In this document: piece by piece, positions 55,170 to 64,000 of the stretch
Numbering within the stretch: the stretch's first letter is position 1
How the letters are laid out: each line of letters starts with the position of its first letter
Source of the DNA: Elymus sibiricus
Taxonomy: Eukaryota > Streptophyta > Magnoliopsida > Poales > Poaceae
Direction of reading: 5' to 3'
Length of the DNA stretch: 64,000 nt
NCBI GenBank assembly: GCA_039707655.1
Contig: CM077675.1
Span: forward strand, 415,709,162-415,773,161
Program-made: the position numbers and the translations under genes
Notes under the pieces: model-generated
Told to the model about the DNA's origin: nothing
What the model saw: only the letters and a program-made list of their open reading frames with translations
Databases searched by the model: none

Positions 55170-55365
55170 CACTAGTAGAAAACAGGGCATCTGTCCCGGT
55201 TTTAGAGGGCCTTTAGTCCCGGTTCTGAAACCGGGACAAAACGATCGGGACTAATGCCCATCACTTTTAGTCCCGGTTGGCTTACGAACCGGGACTAAAG
55301 GGGCTCCACGTGGCCGCTGTGGGGCGTCCAAGCAGGAGGACCTTTCACCGACCGGGACTAAAAGG
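55170..55365. repeat. Terminus and subterminal repeats of CACTA-3
   Basis: Inverted pairs of CTTTAGTCCCGGTT: 55210-55224 with 55226-55236, and 55266-55280 with 55287-55300, plus single CCGGGACTAA words. The terminal CACTAGTAGAAAAC differs from CACTA-1 (CACTAGTGCAGAAT), so the two are different families. Confidence 0.93.
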
Positions 55366-55688
55366 CAGCCACGCGTCAGCAGCTGCCAGGCTCTGTTTTT
55401 TGTTTTTTTTGAAAGGAGGGGTTTAGGGGTTTTCATATTGTGTTTCCCCCTTTTATTTTTGTGTTTACCCTTCAATTCTTTTACATTTAGGGTTTCATTT
55501 TTATTTAATTCAATTTGGTCTATTGCATCCATCTAATTTGTACTGGTATATGTCATATAACAACTCATCATCATCTTAATCAACTCTTCATCATTCTAGA
55601 TAAAATAGCATAAAAAGGTGAACTTCTCATCATTCTGGTTGTTATCATACTAGCAAGTGATCAAGTAATCACAAGTTAGAAACACTAA
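55366..55688. other. 3' non-coding region of the CACTA-3 gene
   Basis: AT-rich with T-runs and ACTCATCATCATC / CTCTTCATCATTC words. No ORF with a domain. Confidence 0.45.
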
Positions 55689-56946
55689 CTACTGCTCTCT
55701 CCTAGGTAAAATAGCATAAAAAAGGTGAACTCCCGCATCTCCCCATTGAAGAATACAGATCAACCTATCTCCAACTTGTGGCGTGATCAACCTATATTCA
55801 TCAATCAAGACATCGTGTCCAAGTGGTTGCGTGGATGCTTTTATTGCCTGGCTCCATCCTTTGATTTTCAGGCTTTCTTCACTTCGAGATATTCTGTATT
55901 TACCAGGGTAACTCATCCACATTGGGCGTAAGCTAACCATATGCAAATCACCGGTGGTAACTATCCATTTAGGCACGGTCTCTGGCGGGAGTACCTGTTG
56001 AAGAACATAAGTAATAATAACATTGTTAGCTAAATTAGTTTTGCTTAAGAAGAATGTATGAAAAAGATGGACTAGTGACGCAATGGTAAAAAAGTCTTAC
56101 AAAGTTGTCTAAAGTGATGTTATAACGGTTCAACTTGTGCACTAGTGGCACATATCCATGATAAATGTTCCCAGCCATGTAATGTTTAGCATGATACTCA
56201 ACATCATCAATAAATGATATCAGATGATTTTTCTCCAACCAAGTAAGCTCGGAGTCATAACTGTAGTAGGTGCGATCTATTATCTGTCGGGTAACTCTTG
56301 TAGCACGGAAATAAGCTAATAATTAAAAATAAAGAAATTTGGTCGGGACGAGTACCAAATACTTTTCAATAATAAATATAAATTACCTAACAAATCTGTT
56401 GACAAACGCACCTAGAGGTAGCACCGGAATCAAGTCATGCTCCGCATGCACCCAAATATCTGTATTATTATCACGAACATCGTCATTACCAAGATCGAAG
56501 GTAATGTTCTTGTACTCATCCAACCCATACCCCTGGCAAAATGCTCTCCAACTAGAACAACCAAAATATGTGTGATCTTCGTTATTTTTCACCTTAACAG
56601 CAAAAGTGTAATGCTCCGTTCTTAGGTGAGCTATCTTAAGCTCTGTACTACACTTCTCTTTGAAATGGAACTTGTCCAAGACAGCGAATCTTGCAGGACA
56701 GGGAACGCACTAGTCAAATTGTACAAATGAAAATTAAAGGTTAATTAAAGCAAAAAAGCACACGTCATACTTCATTAACAAAAAATACATGTCGTCTTTA
56801 CATACAGTAGTAATACTAAATTTTTCCGTTAGTTTGACGGTGAATGACGTATCGTTGTCTAGGTGAGGATAAATGTCGCATATACCCCTGTCATCCCAGC
56901 ACAAAGGGCACTGAGGGATCCTATCGTCGTCAGACGACGTCGACAT
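55689..56946 (-). CDS. Four-exon cargo gene of CACTA-3, 321 aa, intact; possibly B3-like DNA-binding
   Basis: Exons by GT-AG junctions are 56946-56806, 56709-56387, 56296-56101 and 55994-55689. The exon lengths (141, 323, 196, 306) total 966, exactly 322 codons with the stop, and phases match at every junction. The protein starts MSTSSDDDRIPQCPLCWDD (a Cys-x-x-Cys pair). It then has FTVKLTEKFSITT, a middle part with CSSWRAFCQGYGLDEYKNIT and IWVHAEHDLIPVLPL, and a C-terminal part with VTTGDLHMVSLRPMWMSY and LKIKGWSQAIK. The 'W-x-x-F-x-x-x-x-x-L' and 'GW-x-x-x-x' patterns after a beta-rich stretch recall B3 domains, perhaps two copies, but this is inference from pattern only. No stop or frameshift breaks it, in contrast to the other genes here. 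It takes the place that the Ulp1-type gene has in CACTA-1. Confidence 0.65.
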
Positions 56947-57189
56947 TTCTTGTGTTCATGATTCTAAGATTAAAAATGAACGACAAAACTTTTTAGCAAG
57001 ATCATCATATAATATCACTAATACATATAATAGCACCGGCGATCGTCGGGGACTCTTCATATAATATTATCATATAATATCACTAATACATCTCTAATAA
57101 TCCAGTTAATGAAGCATCGAATATTATCACTAATACAGCTCGAATATTATCGAATAATCTAGTTCACTCGCGGTTCCTGAAGCGTGGGC

Positions 57190-57501
57190 GGTGGACACCC
57201 AAAGAGAAGGAACCATCACAGGATCATAGCTCGGGTGAGATCCCTAAAGGAACTGCCAGGTATTGTAGAACCTCGCATCCAACGCAACCATGTAGCGACG
57301 GACGTGCTCGTCCTCCTCCCTGACACAGCGACGTACCACCTCCTCGGTTGTCGGCTGCCTCCGCACCGATAGTTGCCCACGCGACCGCCACCAAAGAAGC
57401 TCCGGGTCGACGACGATACCCGGATTCCTCACCAAACTGCGCGCCCCGGAAGGTAGCACCTCCAGTGCCAGCCCGGCGGAGCCCAGTCCCGGACATGGCA
57501 C
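57190..57501 (-). pseudogene. Leader ORF of CACTA-3, homologue of the CACTA-1 leader ORF
   Basis: Shares with 6030-6464 the stretches LPSGARSLVRNP, VDPELLWWRSRG, REEDEHV and, after the stop, GSHPSYDPVMVPSLWVSTA. The frame is broken by TAG at 57244-57246. At the same place CACTA-1 has CAG (GTTCTTCAGGGATCT against GTTCCTTTAGGGATCT), a direct CAG-to-TAG comparison. It precedes the cargo gene by about 300 bp in the same direction. Confidence 0.7.
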
Positions 57502-57703
57502 CTCTCAAACTGGTTGTCGGCACCGAGTCGACGACGAGGATGTGGGATTGGCATCGTCGACGAGAATAAATTGTGGCTATAGCAAATATCATTTTATTTA
57601 ACAAAAATAAAACAACAATACCATTTTTAATAACAAAGCCTAGTGACGTGTATGTGTGTGCGGCGCGCGCCCAAGAGCACATATAACACTTAAAATCACG
57701 TAA
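57502..57703. other. 5' leader part of CACTA-3 up to the Athila-2 insertion
   Basis: Short T/A-rich leader sequence on the minus strand; bases 57571-57703 have no ORF. It ends at about 57704, where LTR sequence begins. Confidence 0.5.
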
Positions 57704-59295
57704 GGTAGTGCTACTTCTCGAGCATGCGTTGGTTTCCGTGAAGAGGAACGGGTGATGCAGCAAAGTAGATAAGTATTTCCCTCAGTTGTTGAGAACCAAG
57801 GTATCAATCCAGTAGGAGATACAAGCAAGTCCCCAATAGATGTACCTAAACAAAGAATCAAACACTTACACCCAATGCTATAAAGGGGTTGTCAATCCCT
57901 TCACGGTTACTTGCAAGGATGAGATCTGATAGAGATAGATAGATATGATTGCTTGAAAGTAAAGTAAAACAAAAGTAAAAAAGATTGCAGCAAGATATTT
58001 TTGGTATTTTTGGTTTTAGATCTGAAAGTATAATATGGAAAATAGACCCGGGGGCCATAGGTTTCACTAGAGGCTTCTCTCATGATGGCAAGTATTACGG
58101 TGGGTGAACAAATTACTGTCGAGCAATTGATAGAAAAGCGAATAATTATGAAGATATCCAAGGCAATGATTATGCATATAGGCATCACGTCCGTGTCAAG
58201 TAGACCGAAACGATTCTGCATCTACTACTATTACTCCACACATCGACCGACTCCTGCCTGCATCTAGAGTATTAAGTTCATGATGAACAGAGTAACGCAT
58301 TAGGTAAGATGACATGATGTAGAGGGATAAACTCAAGCAATATGATGAAAACCCCATCTTTTTATCCTCGATGGCAACAATACAATACGTGCCTCGCTAC
58401 CCCTACTATGTCACTGGGTGAGGACACCGCAAGATTGAACCCAAAACTAAGCACTTCTCCCATTGCAAGAATTACCAATCTAGTTGGCCAAACCAAACCA
58501 ATAACTCGAAGAGAGTTGCAAAGATATGAAATCATGCATATAAGAATTCAGAAAAGACTCAAATAATATTCATAGATAATCTGAACATAAACCCACAATT
58601 CATCGGATCTCGACAAACACACCGCAAAAGAGTATTACATCGGATAGATCTCCATGAAGATCATGAAGAACATGGTATTGAAGAGCAAAGAGAGAGAAGA
58701 AGCCATCTAGCTACTAGCTATGGACCCGAAGGTCTGTGGTGAACTACTCACGCATCATCGGAGGGGCAATGGAGTTGATGTAGATGCCCTCCGTGATCGA
58801 ATCCCCCTTCGATAGATTACCGGAAAAGGCTCCAAGATTGGATCTCACGGGAACCGAGGCTCCTGGCAGCGGAAAAGTGTTTTCGTGGCTCTCTTCGGTA
58901 TCCAGGGAATATTTGTGAATTTATAGGCCGAGAAATAGGGTTGGGGGAGCTGCCGTGGGCCCACAAGCCAGGGGGGCGCGCCCTACCCCCCTGGGCGCGC
59001 CCCTGTGGCTTGTGGCCACACGGCGGCTCTCCTGCCTTGGTCTCCAAGCTTGGTAGATGTCTTCTGGTCCAAGAAAAATTATTCCGAAGATTTATTCCGT
59101 TTGGACTCCGTTTAATATTCCTTATCTGCAATACTCAAAAACAAGGAAAAAACAGAAACTGGCACTAGGCTCTAGATTAATAGGTTAGTCCCAAAAATAA
59201 TATAAAATAGCATATTAATGCATATAAAACATCCAAAACAGATAATATAATAGCATGGAACAATAAAAAATTATAGATACGTTGGAGACGTATCA
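57704..59295 (-). repeat. 3' LTR of Athila-2
   Basis: Ends TACGTTGGAGACGTATCA at 59295 and begins near 57704 with GGTAGTGCTACTTC, where TG is expected (mutated TG). The minus-strand TATA box CTATAAATTC is at 58918-58925, downstream of a GC-rich block with GGGCGCGCCC words (58975-59000). Confidence 0.8.
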
Positions 59296-61962
59296 AGCTT
59301 CTCCAAGCTTAATTCCTGCTCGTCCTCGAGTAGGTAAATGATAAAAACAGAATTTTTGATGTGGAATGCTACCTAACATATTTATCCATGTAATATTCTT
59401 TTTTGTGGCATGAATATTCAGATCCGTAAGATTCAAAACAATAGTCTAATATTGACATAAAAACAGTACAATCGTGTCCTTTCGAAATAACATGGCCTTA
59501 GAAAGTTATCCCTACAAAATCATATGGTCTGGCTATGCTCCATCTTCCCCACACAAAGTATCTAAATCATGCACAACCCCGATGAACAAGCCAAGCAATT
59601 GTTTCACACTTTTGGTGTTCTCAAACCTTTTCAACTCTCACGCAATACATGAGCGTGAGCCATGGATATAGCACTATAGGTGGAATAGAATATGGTGGAG
59701 GTTGCAAGGGAAAGGAAGAAGATAATCTCACATCAACTAGGCGTATCAACGGGCTATGGAGATGCCCATCAATAGATATCAATGTGAGTGAGTAGGGATT
59801 GCCATGCAACGGGTGCACTAGAGCTATAAGTGTATGAAAGCTCAAAAAGAAAACTAAGTGGTCGTGCAAGATGAAACTCCACTAGTTATATGAAAATGAC
59901 AAAATAGGAGACTCTCTATCATGAAGATCATGGTGCTACTTTGAAGCACAAGTGTGGAAAAGTATAGTAGCAATTGTCCCTTCTCTCTTTCTCTCATTTT
60001 TTTTCATTTTTTTTATTTTGGTGGGCATCTTTGGCCTCTTTTTTTTTATTTGGGCTTCGCTGGCCTCTTTTATTTTTTGTAAAGTCCGGATACTCATCCC
60101 AACTTGTGAGGGAGTCATGGCTTCCATCATCCTTTTCTCACACAGGACAATGCTCTAATAATGAAAATCATCACACTTTTATTTACTTACAACTCAAAAG
60201 GAAAATTACAACTCGATACCTATGATAAAATATGACTCTATATGCAATATGAAAGTGATGGTGCATGTCATGAAAAGCGGAATGGTGGAAGTTGCATAGC
60301 AATATATCTCGGAATGGCTATGGAAATGCCATAATAGGTAGGTATGGTGGCTGTTTTGAGGAAAATATATGGTGGCTGTTTTGAGGAAGGTGGGTTTGAT
60401 GTACCGGCGAAAGTTGCGCGGTACTAGAGAGGCTAGCAATGGTGGAAGGGTGAGAGTGCGTATAATCCATGGACTCAACATTAGTCATAAAGAACTCACA
60501 TACTTATTGCAAAAGTCTATTAGTTATCAAACAAAGCATTAGACGCATGCTCCTAGGGGAGAGGTTGGTAGGAGTCAACCATCGCGCGCTCCCGACCCTC
60601 ACACAAAGGTCGACAATCATTAAACAAATCATGCTCCGACTTCGTTACATAACGGTTCACCATACGTGCATGCTACGGGAATCACAAACTTCAACACAAG
60701 TATCTCTTCCAATTCACAACTACTCACTAGAATGACTCTCATATTACCATCTCCATTATCTCAAAACTATATGCAAGGAATCAAACTTCTCATAGTATCC
60801 AATGCACTTAATATGAAAGTTTTTATTATATCCCTCTTGGATGCCTATTATATTAGGACTAAATTCATAACCTAAACAAATTACCATGTTGTTTTAAGAA
60901 ACTCTCAAAATAATATAAGTGAGGTACGAGAGTTCAATAATTTCTATAAAATATAACACCACCGTGCTCTAAAAAGATATAAGTGAAGCACTAGAGCAAC
61001 ATTGCCTAGCTCAAAAGATATAAGTGAAGCACATAGAGTATTCTAATAAATTCACGATTCAGCGTGTCTCTCTCAAAAAGATGTGTGCAGCAAGGATGAT
61101 TGTGGAAAACTAAAAAGCAAAGACTCATATCATACAAGACGCTCCAAGCAAAACACATATCATGTAGTGAATAAAAATATAGCCTCAAGTAAATTTACCG
61201 ATGGATTGAAGACGAAAGAGGGGATGCCTTCCGGGGCATCCCCAAGCTTAGGCTTTTTGGTATCCTTGAATATGGCTTGGGGTGCCTTGGGCATCCCCAA
61301 GCTTAGGATCTTGCCACTCCTTATTCCATAGTCCATCAAATCTTTACCCAAAACTTGAAAACTTCACAACACAAAACTCAACAGAAAACTCATGAGATCC
61401 ATTAGTATAAGAAAAATAAACCACCACTTTAGGTACTGTTGTGAACTCATTCTTTATTTATATTGGTGTAAGATCTACTGTATTCTAACTTCTCCATGGT
61501 TCATACCCCCCGATACAACCCATAGATTCATCAAAATAAGCAAACAACACAAAGAAAACAGAATCTGTCTAAAACAGAACAGTCTGTAGCAATCTATAGA
61601 CTTCGAATACTTCTGTAACTCTAAAAATTCTGAAAAATTAGGACAATCAGGGAAATTTGTATATCAATCTTGTGTAAAAATTTCAGATCAAAATCACGTT
61701 CCAGTGAATTTACAAAATTCCTGTACTGAGAGCAAAAGTTTCTATTTTTCAGCAAAATCAAATCAACAAACACCGTAGACCATCCCAAAGGTCTTACTTG
61801 GCTCAAACACTAATTTAAACAAGAAAACACAATTATTACAGAAGTAATAATGTGAAAAACACACAAAAACAGAAGCAAAAAACAGAAAGCAAAAATAAAA
61901 TTGGGTTGCCTCCCAACAAGCGCTATTGTTTAACGCCCCTAGCTAGGCAAAACGTAATAGAT
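59296..61962. other. 3' non-coding region of Athila-2
   Basis: No domain-bearing ORF on either strand. The bases next to the LTR on the minus strand are CTTGGAGAAGCT (purine-rich). A GCATCCCCAAGCTTAGG word occurs twice (61238 and 61291) around a G-rich inverted segment. A CCTCCCAACAAGCGCTA motif at 61910-61926 lies just downstream of the protease stop. In autonomous relatives, pol would occupy part of this place. Confidence 0.6.
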
Positions 61963-63923
61963 CTAGGTATTGTTATCTTTGGTATGCAATCTATAAGCAG
62001 CTCTCATAATAGATTCATAGGGTAATTTTATTTTCTTTCTAGGAAAGTGTTCCATGCCTTTCCTTAATGGAAACTGAAATCTAATGTTTCCTTCCTTCAT
62101 ATCAATAATTGCACCAATCGTTCTAAGGAAAAGTCTACCAAGAATAATAGGACATGTAGGATTGCAATCTATATCAAGAACAATGAAATCTACGGGCACA
62201 TAATTCCTATTTGCAACAATAAGAACATCATTAATCCTTCCCATAGGTTTCTTTATAGTGGAATCCGCAAGATGCAAATTTAAGGAACAATCATCAAATT
62301 CACGGAAACCTAGCACATCACATAAAGTTTTTGGAATCGTGGAAACGCTAGCACCCAAATCACACAAAGCATGGCACTCATATTCTTTAATTTTAATTTT
62401 AATAGTAGGTTCCCACTCATCATAAAGCTTTCTAGGTATAGAAACTTCCAACTCAAGTTTTTCTTCAAAAGATTTCATCATAGCATCAACAATATGTTTA
62501 GTAAAAGCTTTGTTTTGATTATAAGCATGAGGAGAATTCAACATGGATTGCAACAAGGAAACACAATCAATCAAAGAGCAACTGTCATAATTAAAGTCCT
62601 TGAAATCCAAAAGAGTGGGTTCATTGCTATTTAAAGTTTTGACCTCTTCAATCCCACTTTTATCAATCTTAGCGTTAAGATCTATTAACTCCAAATCATT
62701 GGGACGCCTTTTAACTAAAGTTGACTCATCTCCAGTCCCATCTTTATCAAGATTTACATTAGAAAACAAAGATTCAATAGGGGTCACATCAATCACTTTA
62801 AGATCTTCATCAATATTATCACGAGAACACACTTTTCAAGCCATTCACGCTTAGCACGTATTCTAGCAGTTCTTTCCTTACACTCATCAATAGAAATTCT
62901 CATAGCCTTTAAAGACTCATTAATATCATGCTTGGGTGGAATAGATCTAATTTTCAAAGAATCAATCTCAAGAGAAATTCTATCAACGTTCCTAGCCAAA
63001 TCATCAATCTTGAGCAATTTTTCTTCAATCATAGCATTGAAACCCTTTTGCGAACTAATAAATTCTTTAATATTATTCTCAAGATCAGAGGGCATCTTAT
63101 TATAATTTCCATAAGAGTTGCTGTAGGAATTACCATAATTATTAGAGGAATTACTAGGAAACGGACTAGCATTGAAATTACCTCTATACGCGTTATTACC
63201 AAAATTGTTCCTACCAACAAAATTCACATCCATAGATTCATTATTATTTCCAATCAAAGAAGACAAAGGCATATCATTAGGATCAATAGGAACACTCTTA
63301 CTAGCAAACAATTTCATCAATTCATCCATCTTTTCACTCAAAGTATTAATCTCTTCAATAGCATGCACTTTTTTACTAGTAGGAGATCTTTCGGTATGCC
63401 ATTGAGAGTAATTTGCCATAATATTATCTAGGAGTTTAGTTGCTTCTCCTAATGTGATTTCCATAAAAGTACCACCCGCGGCGGAATCTAAGAGATTCCT
63501 AGAAGCAAAATTTAATCCAGCATAGAAAATTTGTATAATCATCCATAAACTCAAACCATGCGCGGGGCAATTTCTAATCATTAGTTTCATCCTCTTCCAA
63601 GATTGTGCAACATGCTCATGATCAAGTTGCTTAAAATTCATTATATCGTTCCTAAGGGAGATGGTCTTAGCGGGCAGAAAGTACTTGGAAATAAAAGCAT
63701 ATTTACACTTATTCCATGAATCAATACTATTTTTAGGCAAAGATGAAAACCAAGTTTTAGCACGATCTCGTAGTGAGCATGGGAATAGCTTCAATTTAAC
63801 AATATCATTATCCACATCTTTCTTCTTTTGCATATCACACAACTCAACGAAAGTATTTAGATGGGATGCGGCATCTTCATTAGCAAGACCGGCAAATTGT
63901 TCTTTCATAACAAGATTTAGCAA
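61963..63923 (-). pseudogene. Athila-2 gag and protease, one frameshift
   Basis: The gag core (LKLFPCSLRDRAKTWFSSLP, NAGL-like FYAGLNFASRNLLDSAAGG) is followed by an Asn/Ser/Gly-rich part (NNAYRGNFNASPFPSNSSNN) and a coiled-coil stretch. The protease part starts SRDNIDEDLKVIDV and has the active site CHALCDLGASVSTIPKTLCD and the C-terminal ILGRLFLRTIGAIID. Gag (62793-63923) and protease (61963-62832) are in different frames. The shift lies in TGTGTTCTCGTGAT around 62825-62835. It is probably a one-base indel rather than programmed frameshifting, since both sides are otherwise intact. The 5' end of gag may continue past 63923. Confidence 0.87.
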
Positions 63924-64000
63924 GGCAGCATTAATTTCATAAGATTCCGCACTAGTGGCGGGAGCAATCGGAGTACTAATAAAATCATTATTGTTAGTAT

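Larger units (their letters stand above)
55170..57703 (-). mobile_element. CACTA-3: end of a third CACTA element, interrupted on the right by Athila-2
   Basis: The terminus CACTAGTAGAAAACAGGGC starts at 55170 after TAC (expected 3-bp duplication). It is followed by subterminal repeats TTTAGTCCCGGTT and their complements to about 55365. The coding sequences run on the minus strand toward this terminus: a leader ORF (57190-57501) and a four-exon gene (55689-56946). The LTR of Athila-2 begins at about 57704, inside the 5' leader of these genes, so the remainder of CACTA-3 should lie beyond the right edge of the window. Confidence 0.88.
57704..64000 (-). mobile_element. Athila-2: second Athila-type element without pol, right end outside the window
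   Basis: A 1592-bp LTR (57704-59295) is followed by about 2.7 kb of non-coding sequence and a gag-protease region (61963-63923) on the minus strand. The LTR is therefore the 3' LTR and the 5' LTR lies beyond 64000. No reverse transcriptase, RNase H or integrase is found between protease and LTR. The LTR start GTAGTGCTACTTC and end GAGACGTATCA resemble Triticeae Athila families of the Sabrina/WHAM type; I am not certain of the family. Confidence 0.87.

Noticed and set aside
62820..62840. Programmed ribosomal frameshift between Athila-2 gag and protease
   Set aside because: No slippery heptamer or downstream structure is evident, and related elements read this region in one frame as far as I know.

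Overview
The window is intergenic DNA of a large-genome grass, almost certainly a Triticeae species (wheat, Aegilops or barley group). The evidence is the mixture of element types: CACTA transposons with TNP2 transposases and TTTAGTCCCGGTT-type subterminal repeats, Stowaway MITEs with CTCCCTCCGTTCC ends, Athila-type and Tat/Retand-type LTR retrotransposons, and LINE 3' ends finishing in a TTATCAAAA tail. I found no convincing free-standing host gene. The coding sequence I can support belongs to, or is carried by, mobile elements.

Layout. (1) 1-24023 is the 3' part of a CACTA element (CACTA-1, + strand). It holds a small coiled-coil/membrane ORF, a TNP2 transposase broken by stops, internal inverted repeats, and a second multi-exon gene ending in a Ulp1-like (C48) peptidase domain. 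That second gene is split by a complete 12.9-kb Tat/Retand Gypsy element (8572-21487, minus strand, 5-bp target duplication GGCAC, LTRs about 1% different). CACTA-1 is itself inserted into the transposase gene of another CACTA (CACTA-2, minus strand, 24024-about 24720), so three elements are nested. (2) 26368-26934 and 40367-41446 look like PIF/Harbinger-type elements with TTA/TAA duplications. (3) 29115-38640 is a 9.5-kb Athila-type element (minus strand, duplication CTTGA). It has gag-protease and an ATHILA-ORF1-like gene but no reverse transcriptase or integrase. It lies next to a LINE 3' end and a Copia fragment. (4) 41790-42980 is a tandem array of about 282-bp units with a Stowaway MITE in one unit. 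(5) 43-49 kb carries an element-derived ORF, a two-copy tandem repeat, a LINE-like tail and an incomplete solo LTR. (6) 49-55 kb is mostly unassigned, with three more Stowaway MITEs, microsatellites and a tRNA-derived SINE-like segment. (7) 55170-57703 is one end of a third CACTA (CACTA-3, minus-strand genes). It carries a four-exon gene that reads through intact (321 aa, possibly B3-like). (8) 57704-64000 is the 3' LTR, 3' non-coding region and gag-protease of a second Athila-type element, again without pol, running off the right end.

Three observations stand out. First, most in-frame stops in these elements fit CAG-to-TAG or CGA-to-TGA changes, the pattern expected from deamination of methylated cytosine in CHG and CG sites; one case can be checked against a second copy in this window. 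Second, CACTA-3 has an apparently intact cargo gene behind a leader ORF that it shares with CACTA-1. Third, the first Athila element has a diverged LTR-like segment inside it, just upstream of its extra ORF, which could act as an internal promoter.
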